Assembly: GCF_003057875.1 (NCBI RefSeq)
Contig: NZ_PYXZ01000003.1
Coordinates: 357 to 64,356, forward strand
Origin: Nocardioides currus
Lineage (GTDB): Bacteria > Actinomycetota > Actinomycetes > Propionibacteriales > Nocardioidaceae
DNA length: 64,000 nt
Reading direction: 5' to 3'
This document shows, piece after piece, positions 17,574-25,638 of this stretch. Both the position numbers and the translations under genes were made by a program. The notes beneath the pieces are model-generated. The model saw nothing but the letters and a program-made list of their open reading frames with translations, had not been told where the DNA came from and did no database searches. The first letter of the stretch is position 1. Each line of letters begins with the position of its first letter.

Positions 17574-19034
17574 ATGAACAAGCCGATCCGGACGATCTCG
17601 ATGTTCTGCCTGGTGCTCTTCGTGGCCCTGCTGATCAACGCGACGTACCTCATGTACTTCCGCTCCGACGAGCTGGCCGCGGACGCCCGCAACCGGCGCG
17701 TCGTCACGGCCGCGTTCGCGCGCGAGCGCGGGGCGATCCTCGTGGACAAGCAGCCGGTCGCGCGCAGCCTGCCCTCGGACGACCAGTACGAGTTCCAGCG
17801 GACCTACCCGCAGCCGCTGCGCTACGCGCCGATCACCGGCTACTTCTCCTACTACTCCCAGACCGGCATCGAGCGCTCGCAGAACGACGTCCTCTCCGGC
17901 GACGACCCGCGGCTGTTCGTGACCCGGCTCGTCGACATGCTCAGCAACGCTGAGCCCAAGGGCGGCAACGTCGAGCTGACCATCGACCCCGCCGCCCAGG
18001 ACGCCGCCTTCGACGGCCTCCAGGCGCTGCCCGGCGACGCCCGAGGCGCGGTCGTCGCGCTCGAGCCCAGCACCGGCAAGGTGCTGGCGATGGTCTCCAA
18101 CCCGACCTTCGACCCCAACGTCCTCGCCTCCCACGACCTGAACGAGGTCGAGGACGAGGCCAAGCGCCTCGAGGACGACCCGGCGACGCCGCTGATCAAC
18201 CGCTCGATCGGCACCACGCTGCCGCCCGGGTCGACGTTCAAGCTCGTCACCGCGGCCGCCGCCATCGAGTCGGGCGACTACGACAAGGACTCGATGGTCC
18301 CCGGCGTGGCGCAGTTCCAGCTGCCCCAGTCGACGACCAAGGTCGGCAACTGGCAGGGCGGCAGCTGCGGCGCCAACAAGATCACCCTGACCCAGGCGCT
18401 GGCGGTCTCGTGCAACGTCAGCTTCCTGACGATCGCCAACGAGCTCGGCAACGAGACGATGGCCAAGCAGGCCGAGGCGTTCGGCTTCAACTCCACCGCG
18501 CTGACCGACCTGCCGGGCCAGGCCCGCTCGCTCTACCCCACCGACATGGACGAGCCGCAGACCGCGCTGTCGGGCATCGGCCAGTCGAGCGTGACGGCCA
18601 CCCCGCTCCAGATGGCGATGGTCGCGGCCGGGATCGCCAACGGCGGCGAGGTCATGCAGCCCTACCTCGTCGACGAGGTCCGCGCCCCCAACGCCTCGCT
18701 GCTCGACAAGACCGACGAGAAGCCCTACTCGCGTGCGATCTCCCGCACCACTGCCGACGAGCTGACCGACATGATGGTCGCGACGGTGAACGACGGCACC
18801 GCCGGCGTGGCCGCGATCCCGGGCATCGAGGTCGCCGGCAAGACGGGCACCGCCCAGTCGACCGACTCGCGACCGCCGTACGCCTGGTTCGTGTCCTTCG
18901 CCCCGGCCGACGACCCCAAGGTCGCGGTCGCCGTGATGGTCGAGGCCAGTGACACCGCACGCGACGAGATCGCGGGCGGCACCCTCGGCGGCCCGATCGC
19001 CAAGGCCGTGATGCAGGCGGTGCTGGACCAGTGA
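17574..19034 (+). CDS. pbpA: Class B penicillin-binding protein (PbpA, transpeptidase)
   Basis: 486 residues. An N-terminal membrane anchor (about 8-28) is followed by a dimerisation/pedestal region and then the transpeptidase domain. Active-site motifs: S220-T-F-K223 (SxxK), S279-C-N281 (SxN) and K423-T-G-T (KTG). It cross-links peptidoglycan stem peptides outside the membrane and pairs with RodA. M. tuberculosis PbpA, in the same operon position, is required for septation and cell shape and is phosphorylated by PknB. Length is typical (about 490). Confidence 0.93.
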   Translation: MNKPIRTISMFCLVLFVALLINATYLMYFRSDELAADARNRRVVTAAFARERGAILVDKQPVARSLPSDDQYEFQRTYPQPLRYAPITGYFSYYSQTGIERSQNDVLSGDDPRLFVTRLVDMLSNAEPKGGNVELTIDPAAQDAAFDGLQALPGDARGAVVALEPSTGKVLAMVSNPTFDPNVLASHDLNEVEDEAKRLEDDPATPLINRSIGTTLPPGSTFKLVTAAAAIESGDYDKDSMVPGVAQFQLPQSTTKVGNWQGGSCGANKITLTQALAVSCNVSFLTIANELGNETMAKQAEAFGFNSTALTDLPGQARSLYPTDMDEPQTALSGIGQSSVTATPLQMAMVAAGIANGGEVMQPYLVDEVRAPNASLLDKTDEKPYSRAISRTTADELTDMMVATVNDGTAGVAAIPGIEVAGKTGTAQSTDSRPPYAWFVSFAPADDPKVAVAVMVEASDTARDEIAGGTLGGPIAKAVMQAVLDQ

Positions 19035-19104
19035 GCGAGCGAAGCGAGCGAGCCATCCAACACCGCGCGACATGTGCCTCATGCGCGCGCGGAGCGAAGC
19101 GAGC
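19033..19104 (+). repeat. GAGCGAAGCGAG short repeats, copies b and c
   Basis: GAGCGAGCGAAGCGAGCGAG (19033-19052) begins inside the pbpA stop codon, and GGAGCGAAGCGAGC lies at 19091-19104 just before the pknA start. Both share GAGCGAAGCGAG with the inverted copy before pbpA. Such motifs recur in intergenic DNA of GC-rich actinobacteria; no function is established. Confidence 0.6.
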
Positions 19105-19110
19105 ACGGGC

Positions 19111-20748
19111 ATGAGCGACGACACCCGCTTCGCCGACGACGCGCACCGCTACGTCCTCACCTCGCGGATCGCGACCGGCGGCATGGGCGAGGTGTGGCGC
19201 GGGCGCGACACGACGCTGGATCGCGACGTCGCGGTGAAGCTGCTGAAGGCGGAGTACGCCGACGACGTGACGTTCCGCCGCCGGTTCGAGAACGAGGCGC
19301 AGCATGCGGCGTCGCTGCACCACCCGGGGATCGCGGGCGTCTACGACTTCGGCGAGGGTGCGCCGACCGACGGCTCGGGCACACACCGGCCCTACCTCGT
19401 GATGGAGCTCGTCGACGGGCAGCCGCTGTCGGCCCTGCTGCGCCCCGGCGCCCCGCTCGACGCGGGCGTGACGCAGGACCTGATGGCGCAGGCGGCCGAG
19501 GCGCTCGGTGCCGCCCACCGCGCCGGGATCGTGCACCGCGACGTGAAGCCCGGCAACCTGATCGTCACCCCCGACCGCACGATCAAGGTGACCGACTTCG
19601 GCATCGCCCGCGCCGCCGACGGGCTCGCGATCACCGAGACCGGCCAGGTGATGGGCACCCCCGCCTACCTCTCCCCCGAGCAGGCCGAGGGCGGCAAGGC
19701 CACGTCGGCCTCCGACGTCTACAGCCTGGCCTGCGTCGCGTTCGAGTGCCTGACGGGTCGCCGCGCGTTCGTCGCCGAGACGGCGGTCGCCACCGCGGTC
19801 GCGCACCTGCGCCAGCCCGTCCCCTCGCTCCCGCCCTCGGTGCCCGCCGGTCTCGCCGCCGTCGTGACCCGCGCCCTGGCCAAGTCGCCCGCGGAGAGGT
19901 ACGCCGACGGGTCGGCGTTCGCCGCCGCGCTCCGCTCGCCCGACGCGCCGACCGCTGTGACCGCCCCGGTCCCCACGCCGGTCCCCGCGCCGGCGAGCGA
20001 GACCCAGGTCCTGTCGACCACGCAGGCGACCCCCCTCGACACCCCGGTCGAGGGACCGCCGGCGCAGCGGCGTACGAACGTGGCGGGGTGGTTCGTGCTC
20101 GGCGCGCTGCTGGTGGCCGCCGCGCTGATCGCGTGGCAGATCGTCAGCGGCAGCGGCGCGGACGACGAGCCGGCCGACACCCCCACCACGGGCCAGACCC
20201 GCACCCAGACCGAGTCGCCGAGCACGTCGGAGTCGCCGACGGCCGAGAGCGTCGAGGTGGACGCGGACGACTACATCGGCGACGACATCAAGGACGTCCA
20301 GTCGGCGCTGAAGGCTCTCGGCCTCAAGGTCAGCCGGGTGAAGCTCGACAACCCGGGCGACGAGCTGGAGAACACCGTGGCGGCCGTGGACCCGTCGGGC
20401 ACCCTCGAGAAGGGCGACACGGTCAGCGTCAGCTACTGGGGCAAGGCGAAGAAGCAGACCCCCACCGAGACCCCCACCGAAACTCCGACCGAGACCCCCA
20501 CCGAGACCCCCACGGAGACTCCCACAGAGACGCCGACCGAGACGCCGACCGAGACCCCCACGGAGACTCCCACCGAGACGCCGACGGCCGCGGTCCCGAC
20601 CGAGACACCTGCCGTAACGCCTGCCATGACCCCCACCGGGACCCCCACCGGGACCCCCACCGGGACACCGTCGGTGGCGCCGCCGACGCAGGCGTCCACC
20701 CCCGGTATCGGCGAGACGACCGCGCCCACCGAGAGCCCGACCCCGTGA
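19111..20748 (+). CDS. pknA: Transmembrane Ser/Thr protein kinase PknA, with one PASTA-like domain and a PTET tail
   Basis: 545 residues from ATG 19111; starts at 19072 or 19081 are possible but overlap the intergenic repeats. Kinase domain 16-285: G-G-M-G-E-V glycine loop, K43 ATP lysine, H-R-D144-V-K catalytic loop, D-F-G, and T-P-A-Y-L-S-P-E activation segment. One membrane helix (about 327-347) leads to an extracellular PASTA-type domain (about 385-445) and then ten P-T-E-T units plus three P-T-G-T units. PknA/PknB phosphorylate division and wall-synthesis proteins. A PASTA domain in PknA differs from M. tuberculosis PknA, which lacks one. Confidence 0.9.
   Translation: MSDDTRFADDAHRYVLTSRIATGGMGEVWRGRDTTLDRDVAVKLLKAEYADDVTFRRRFENEAQHAASLHHPGIAGVYDFGEGAPTDGSGTHRPYLVMELVDGQPLSALLRPGAPLDAGVTQDLMAQAAEALGAAHRAGIVHRDVKPGNLIVTPDRTIKVTDFGIARAADGLAITETGQVMGTPAYLSPEQAEGGKATSASDVYSLACVAFECLTGRRAFVAETAVATAVAHLRQPVPSLPPSVPAGLAAVVTRALAKSPAERYADGSAFAAALRSPDAPTAVTAPVPTPVPAPASETQVLSTTQATPLDTPVEGPPAQRRTNVAGWFVLGALLVAAALIAWQIVSGSGADDEPADTPTTGQTRTQTESPSTSESPTAESVEVDADDYIGDDIKDVQSALKALGLKVSRVKLDNPGDELENTVAAVDPSGTLEKGDTVSVSYWGKAKKQTPTETPTETPTETPTETPTETPTETPTETPTETPTETPTETPTAAVPTETPAVTPAMTPTGTPTGTPTGTPSVAPPTQASTPGIGETTAPTESPTP
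20461..20580 (+). repeat. Minisatellite of ten 12-bp units inside pknA
   Basis: Exactly ten 12-bp units related to CCCACCGAGACC encode (P-T-E-T)10. Three CCCACCGGGACC units (P-T-G-T) follow at 20632-20667. Being a multiple of 3, length changes would stay in frame. The tail is predicted to be outside the membrane. Confidence 0.9.
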
Positions 20749-20757
20749 GAGGCGACG

Positions 20758-22557
20758 ATGACCACTGAGCCGACCGTGATCGGCGGACGCTACGAGCTCG
20801 GCGAGCTGCTGGGCCGCGGCGGCATGGCCGAGGTGCGCCAGGCCCGCGACACGCGCCTCGGACGGACCGTGGCGGTCAAGCGGCTGCGCACGGACCTCGC
20901 GAGCGACGCGACCTTCCAGGCGCGGTTCCGCCGGGAGGCGCAGTCGTCGGCCTCGCTCAACCACCCCGCGATCGTGTCGGTCTACGACACCGGCGAGGAG
21001 ATGGCGACCGACGGGTCCGACGTCGCCCAGCCCTACATCGTGATGGAGCGCGTGCAGGGCCGCACCCTGCGCGACATCCTCCGCGAGGGCCGCAAGATCC
21101 TGCCCGAGCGCGCGCTCGAGATCACCAGTGACGTGCTCGCCGCGCTCGACTACAGCCACCGCGCGGGGATCATCCACCGCGACATCAAGCCGGGCAACGT
21201 GATGCTGACGCCGTCCGGCGACGTGAAGGTGATGGACTTCGGCATCGCCCGCGCCGTCTCCGACGCGAGCTCGACGATGACGCAGACGGCAGCGGTCGTC
21301 GGTACGGCGCAGTACCTCTCCCCCGAGCAGGCGCGCGGCGAGACCGTCGACTCCCGCTCCGACGTCTACTCCACCGGCTGCCTGCTCTACGAGCTCCTCA
21401 CCGGTCGTCCGCCGTTCGTCGGCGACAGCCCGGTCGCTGTCGCCTACCAGCACGTGCGCGAGACGCCCGCCCCGCCGTCCGACCACGACGACCAGCTCGA
21501 CCCCGAGATCGACGCGATCGTGCTCAAGTCGCTCGCCAAGCGCGTCGAGGACCGCTACCAGAGCGCCGCCGCGATGCGCGCCGACATCGAGCGCTACCTC
21601 GCCGGACACCCCATCCAGGCCGGGCCGCCGCCGCTTCCGCTGGACGACCCGGCTCCCACCTCGACGCAGTTCATCCCGGCGCAGACCGCGACCGGGATGG
21701 CGGCCGCGGGCGCCGTACCCCCGCCGTCCGACCACTCCGGCGGGCGCAACCGCACGGGGCTGATGTTCCTGATCGGCTTCCTGGTCGTCGCGGTGATCGC
21801 CGGAGCGGCCTACGTGCTCCCGGGGCTGTTCGAGGACCCGGTCGAGCGCGAGCAGGTGCCCGCGCTGATCGGGATGACCCAGAACGAGGCGCGCGCCGCC
21901 ATCCGTGACGCCGGGCTGTCCGTCGGCACCGTCAGTCGCCAGACCTCCGACAGCGTCCCGGTCGACCAGGTCCTCGAGCAGACCCCCAACCGCGACCTGT
22001 ACGTCGATCCCGGCACCGCCGTGGACTTCACCCTGTCCTCCGGGATGCCCGAGGTCGAGGTGCCGTTCGTCGTCGGCCAGCCCAAGGACAGCGCCAGCAA
22101 CGTGCTGGAGAGCAACGACCTCAAGGTGAAGTTCAAGACCGAGGAGTCGGACGAGCCCAAGGACGAGGTCATCCGCACCGAGCCCGCCAGCGGCCAGCGG
22201 GTCGCGGAGGGCACGACCGTCACGCTGGTCATCTCCGCCGGTCCGAAGGAGATCCCGAACGTCGTCGGGATGCGGCAGGGCGAGGCCGAGAAGGCGATCC
22301 GGGCCGCGGGCTTCGAGGTGGAGATCGTCGAGACCGCCGAGACGACCGAGCCGAAGAAGACCGTGATCCGCCAGATCCCCGAGAGCGGCACCGCCGACCA
22401 GGGCGACACGATCACCCTGTTCGTGTCGATCTACGTCCCGCCCGTGGAGACGCCCACCGAGACCCCCCTGCCCACGGAGACCCCGGTGCCCACCGAGACC
22501 CCGCTGCCCACGGAGACCCCGCTGCCGACCGAGACGCCCTCGCCGCGCCGGCGCTGA
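20758..22557 (+). CDS. pknB: Transmembrane Ser/Thr protein kinase PknB with three PASTA domains
   Basis: 599 residues, nine bases after pknA. Kinase domain 11-280: G-R-G-G-M-A-E-V loop, K41, H-R-D142-I-K, D-F-G, and the activation loop S-S-T-M-T-Q-T with the autophosphorylated threonines. Membrane helix about 335-357. Three PASTA domains (about 362-430, 431-497, 498-565), then a P-T-E-T-P-rich tail like that of PknA. PASTA domains sense peptidoglycan fragments or lipid II. Last gene of the fhaA operon; only 9 bp separate it from the convergent DUF881 gene. Confidence 0.94.
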   Translation: MTTEPTVIGGRYELGELLGRGGMAEVRQARDTRLGRTVAVKRLRTDLASDATFQARFRREAQSSASLNHPAIVSVYDTGEEMATDGSDVAQPYIVMERVQGRTLRDILREGRKILPERALEITSDVLAALDYSHRAGIIHRDIKPGNVMLTPSGDVKVMDFGIARAVSDASSTMTQTAAVVGTAQYLSPEQARGETVDSRSDVYSTGCLLYELLTGRPPFVGDSPVAVAYQHVRETPAPPSDHDDQLDPEIDAIVLKSLAKRVEDRYQSAAAMRADIERYLAGHPIQAGPPPLPLDDPAPTSTQFIPAQTATGMAAAGAVPPPSDHSGGRNRTGLMFLIGFLVVAVIAGAAYVLPGLFEDPVEREQVPALIGMTQNEARAAIRDAGLSVGTVSRQTSDSVPVDQVLEQTPNRDLYVDPGTAVDFTLSSGMPEVEVPFVVGQPKDSASNVLESNDLKVKFKTEESDEPKDEVIRTEPASGQRVAEGTTVTLVISAGPKEIPNVVGMRQGEAEKAIRAAGFEVEIVETAETTEPKKTVIRQIPESGTADQGDTITLFVSIYVPPVETPTETPLPTETPVPTETPLPTETPLPTETPSPRRR

Positions 22558-22566
22558 GCCCCGCCG

Positions 22567-23346
22567 CTACATCGGGGTGGCGTACGTGAGGTCGAGCAGC
22601 CCCTCGTAGGCCGGGGCCGTGGCGGTGGGGAGCACCTCTTCGGCGTACAGCACCCCACCGCGCTCGTCGGCGGCCGCTTCGCGGTAGAGGTCGACGTAGC
22701 CGTCCGCGTCGATCGAAGTGAGCATCGCACCCGGGTCGCCGATGCCGACGATGACGTACGGCGGGGAGTAGGGCACGCCCTGGAGGCTGACCAGGTTGCC
22801 GTCGCACTTGATGCCCGTGGTCGAGATCAGGCGCTGGCCCTGGATGGTCACCGCGACCGCACCGGCGCGCCACATCGCGTTGACCACGGCCTGGATGTCC
22901 TGCTGGTGCACCACGACGTCGAGCGGGTCGCGCGTCGGGTCGGCGAGCACGTCCTCCGGAGCGTCGTCGAGGGTGACCTTCAGGGCGGGTCCGGTCCTGG
23001 GGGTGAGCCCGGCCGGGTCGGAGAGGATGGCGACCTGCTTCTGCGCGCGGTTGACGCTGCGGTCGCCGAGGCCGGCGCTGAGGCGCTCGATCTGCGCGTT
23101 CAGGTCGGCGACCTCGCCGGTGAGCTCGGCAGTGTCCTCGCGCTGGACCTGCACCACGGAGGCGAGGTCGGTGTAGCGCCCGCCGCGGAGGTCGGTGCCG
23201 TCGCTGTGCTCGTAGCTCACCGCGAACAGGGCGCCGGAGAGCAGGATCGCGACGGGGGTGCCGATCCGCCACGCCAGCGCGGTGCGCGGCCGCTCGTGCG
23301 TGCCGTGCGCCCCGTGGGTGGGGCGAGAATCGGCGTCGTGGGGCAC
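22567..23346 (-). CDS. DUF881 family membrane-anchored protein
   Basis: 259 residues from GTG 23346. One N-terminal helix (about residues 24-42), a coiled-coil stretch (about 60-100, V-Q-R-E-D-T-A-E-L-T-G-E-V...), then the DUF881 domain with G-P-A-L-K-V-T-L-D-D, V-V-H-Q-Q-D-I-Q-A-V-V-N-A-M-W-R-A-G-A and P-P-Y-V-I-V-G-I-G-D. DUF881 proteins resemble B. subtilis YlxW/YlxX and sit next to pknB/crgA in many actinobacteria. A divisome role is inferred from context only. Divergent from crgA. Confidence 0.85.
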   Translation of the reverse strand: MPHDADSRPTHGAHGTHERPRTALAWRIGTPVAILLSGALFAVSYEHSDGTDLRGGRYTDLASVVQVQREDTAELTGEVADLNAQIERLSAGLGDRSVNRAQKQVAILSDPAGLTPRTGPALKVTLDDAPEDVLADPTRDPLDVVVHQQDIQAVVNAMWRAGAVAVTIQGQRLISTTGIKCDGNLVSLQGVPYSPPYVIVGIGDPGAMLTSIDADGYVDLYREAAADERGGVLYAEEVLPTATAPAYEGLLDLTYATPM

Positions 23347-23427
23347 GGCGACTACGCTAACCCCCCGGTGGGCGCCCCCGCCGCAGACCGCGTCATCCCG
23401 GTGCGAAAACCGAGCAGGAGTGAAGTA

Positions 23428-23880
23428 GTGGCCAAGTCCCCCGCGTCGTACGTCGAGACCGAGGCGAAGATCGTGTCGGTGAGGTTCGTGATCTCGCTGC
23501 TGCTGATCGTGGCCGGGATCGGGTGGATCCTCTTCTACTACCTGAGCGTGCGCCCCGACCCGGACGTCTTCCCCGTCCCCAAGGCGAGCCCGAAGGCGAT
23601 CGCCGACCTCGGCCTGTGGAACTACGCGATCGGCTTCGGCGCGCTGCTGATCGGCCTGGCCATCTCCGCCCACCCGGTGACGCCGCTCGGTCGCGGTCGC
23701 GGCGTCGTGATCGGGATGCTCGGCTGCTTCCTGATCGGGCTGCTGTGGATCTGCACCTTCTACGTCTTCTCCGACGACCTCAGCAAGCTGCCGGTCTTCG
23801 ACGACCTCGGCCAGTGGAACCTGATGGTCGGCATCGCGTTCATGGCGGTGGGCTTCACCTTCGCCACCCGCTGGGAGTAG
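23428..23880 (+). CDS. crgA: CrgA-like cell-division protein, tandemly duplicated (four TM)
   Basis: 150 residues from GTG 23428, eight bases after AGGAG. CrgA of mycobacteria and streptomycetes is about 85-95 residues with two TM helices and ends in L-G-x-W-N-Y-A-I-x-F...G-L...R-W. Here that pattern occurs twice: D-L-G-L-W-N-Y-A-I-G-F-G-A-L-L-I-G-L (about residues 64-81) and D-L-G-Q-W-N-L-M-V-G-I-A-F-M-A-V-G-F (about 128-145), each preceded by its own TM helix. CrgA recruits FtsI/FtsQ/PknB partners at the septum. Location beside the pknB cluster supports the call. Confidence 0.85.
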   Translation: MAKSPASYVETEAKIVSVRFVISLLLIVAGIGWILFYYLSVRPDPDVFPVPKASPKAIADLGLWNYAIGFGALLIGLAISAHPVTPLGRGRGVVIGMLGCFLIGLLWICTFYVFSDDLSKLPVFDDLGQWNLMVGIAFMAVGFTFATRWE

Positions 23881-23902
23881 CTCCCAGCCCCACGTCGCCC
23901 CA

Positions 23903-23934
23903 CAGCCGCCGGTCCCGACAGGGGCCGGCGGCTG
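23903..23934 (+). terminator. Terminator after crgA
   Basis: A 14-bp stem (23903-23916 with 23921-23934, one G-T pair) and 4-nt loop, 22 bp after the crgA stop, followed by CGTGCTTTG. Confidence 0.85.
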
Positions 23935-23940
23935 CGTGCT

Positions 23941-24019
23941 TTGTCCACCGCTGTGGACAACGATGTGGACGAATTACACGCGTGTAGTTATCCACAGATG
24001 TGGACACAGCTGTGCACGA
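23941..24019. promoter_or_regulatory. Cluster of DnaA-box-like sites between crgA and the rhomboid gene
   Basis: Sites: TTGTCCACC 23941 (+), TTGTCCACA 23952 (-, exact), TCGTCCACA 23964 (-), TTATCCACA 23988 (+, the E. coli consensus), GTGTCCACA 23999 (-), and a weak TCGTGCACA 24011 (-). Start-to-start spacings are 11, 12, 24, 11 and 12 bp, close to whole helical turns. A 12-bp palindrome TACACGCGTGTA (23975-23986) lies in the middle. Some inverted pairs could also form short hairpins. Confidence 0.65.
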
Positions 24020-24026
24020 CCGGCGA

Positions 24027-24968
24027 TCAGGCCAGGGCGACGATCCGCAGCGCGATCAGCGCGACGAGCAGGGCCAGGACGCCGGCCAGCCCGAGGCCCT
24101 GGACGAGGGCGCGGCGCTGGCGGGGAGCGTAGGCGAGGATCGCCGCGATCACGGCACCGCCGAGGATGCCGCCGAGGTGGCCCTGCCAGGAGATGTTGGG
24201 CACGGCGAAGGTGATGAACAGGTTGAGCGCGATCAGGGCGCCGATGCTGCGCAGGTCGCCGCCGACCTTGTGCGAGATCACCGCGAAGGCTCCGAACAGG
24301 CCGTAGATCGCGCCGGACGCGCCGAGCGTCAGCCCGCTCTCGCCGGAGAGCCACAGGACGGCGACCGAGCCGGCGAGCCCGGAGAGGAGGTAGAGCGCCA
24401 GGAACCGGGCGCGTCCCAGGGCGGCCTCGAGCTGGGGGCCGAGCATCCACAGCGCCAGCATGTTGCCGGCGATGTGCCAGATCTCGACGTGCAGGAACTG
24501 GCTGGTGACCAGCTGCCAGACCGCGCCGTCGGCGACCCCGGGCACCCAGTGCCCGTCACCGCCGGTGCCGAGCGTGCACAGGCGCTCACCGACGGCGGTC
24601 GGGTAGTAACCGTTGCTGGCCAGCGACTCGCAGGTCCCGCGGGGCACCAGCGCGAGCCGGGCGATCAGGTCGCTGTTCTTCCAGCCGGTCGCCACCACGG
24701 CCAGCCAGACGACCACGTTGGTCGCGATCAGCGCGATGGAGGTCAGCGCCGGGTTGGCCGAGCGCTGTCCGCCGTACGCCGTGCGACCCGTGCGCGTCGT
24801 CTTCGCGCCCTCGCTGACGCACGAGGGGCACTGGAACCCGACCGACGCGTCGCGCATGCAGTCGGGGCAGATCGGGCGTCCACACCGCTGACAGCGGATC
24901 CAGGTCTCGCGGCCCTCGTGCCGGTAGCACGTGGGTACGGCGGCGGCGGGATCGGACTCGGCGGTCAT
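24027..24968 (-). CDS. Rhomboid-family intramembrane serine protease with N-terminal zinc finger
   Basis: 313 residues. Residues 14-50 form a B-box-like zinc finger (C14, H17, C26, C29, C34, C37, C47, C50). Then six or seven TM helices with rhomboid hallmarks: H160-x-x-x-W-H-I-x-G-N-M, G-A-S218-G-A-I-Y-G (catalytic Ser) and Q-G-H264-L-G-G (catalytic His). It cleaves membrane proteins within the bilayer; substrates are unknown. The zinc-finger/rhomboid fusion is common in actinobacteria. It converges on crgA and lies just downstream of cyclophilin on the opposite arm. Confidence 0.92.
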   Translation of the reverse strand: MTAESDPAAAVPTCYRHEGRETWIRCQRCGRPICPDCMRDASVGFQCPSCVSEGAKTTRTGRTAYGGQRSANPALTSIALIATNVVVWLAVVATGWKNSDLIARLALVPRGTCESLASNGYYPTAVGERLCTLGTGGDGHWVPGVADGAVWQLVTSQFLHVEIWHIAGNMLALWMLGPQLEAALGRARFLALYLLSGLAGSVAVLWLSGESGLTLGASGAIYGLFGAFAVISHKVGGDLRSIGALIALNLFITFAVPNISWQGHLGGILGGAVIAAILAYAPRQRRALVQGLGLAGVLALLVALIALRIVALA

Positions 24969-25000
24969 CGGACGTGCTCGTCAGCGGTGTGGAGCGGGAC

Positions 25001-25507
<507 letters not shown>

Positions 25508-25638
25508 GGGGGGTGTTCCTCTCGCGTGGTTGTCGTCGACGCAACCGATCCTGCCATGAGGACCAACAGGGGGATGCGTAGTGGTCGCGCCTTCGGGTAC
25601 GTGGTGAGATGGACGCACCATCACCTAGGAGGACACGC

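Noticed and set aside
18652..21735. 1027-residue minus-strand frame opposite pbpA, pknA and pknB
   Set aside because: Gly/Arg-rich shadow of the coding strand; PTET repeats and kinase motifs prove the plus-strand reading.
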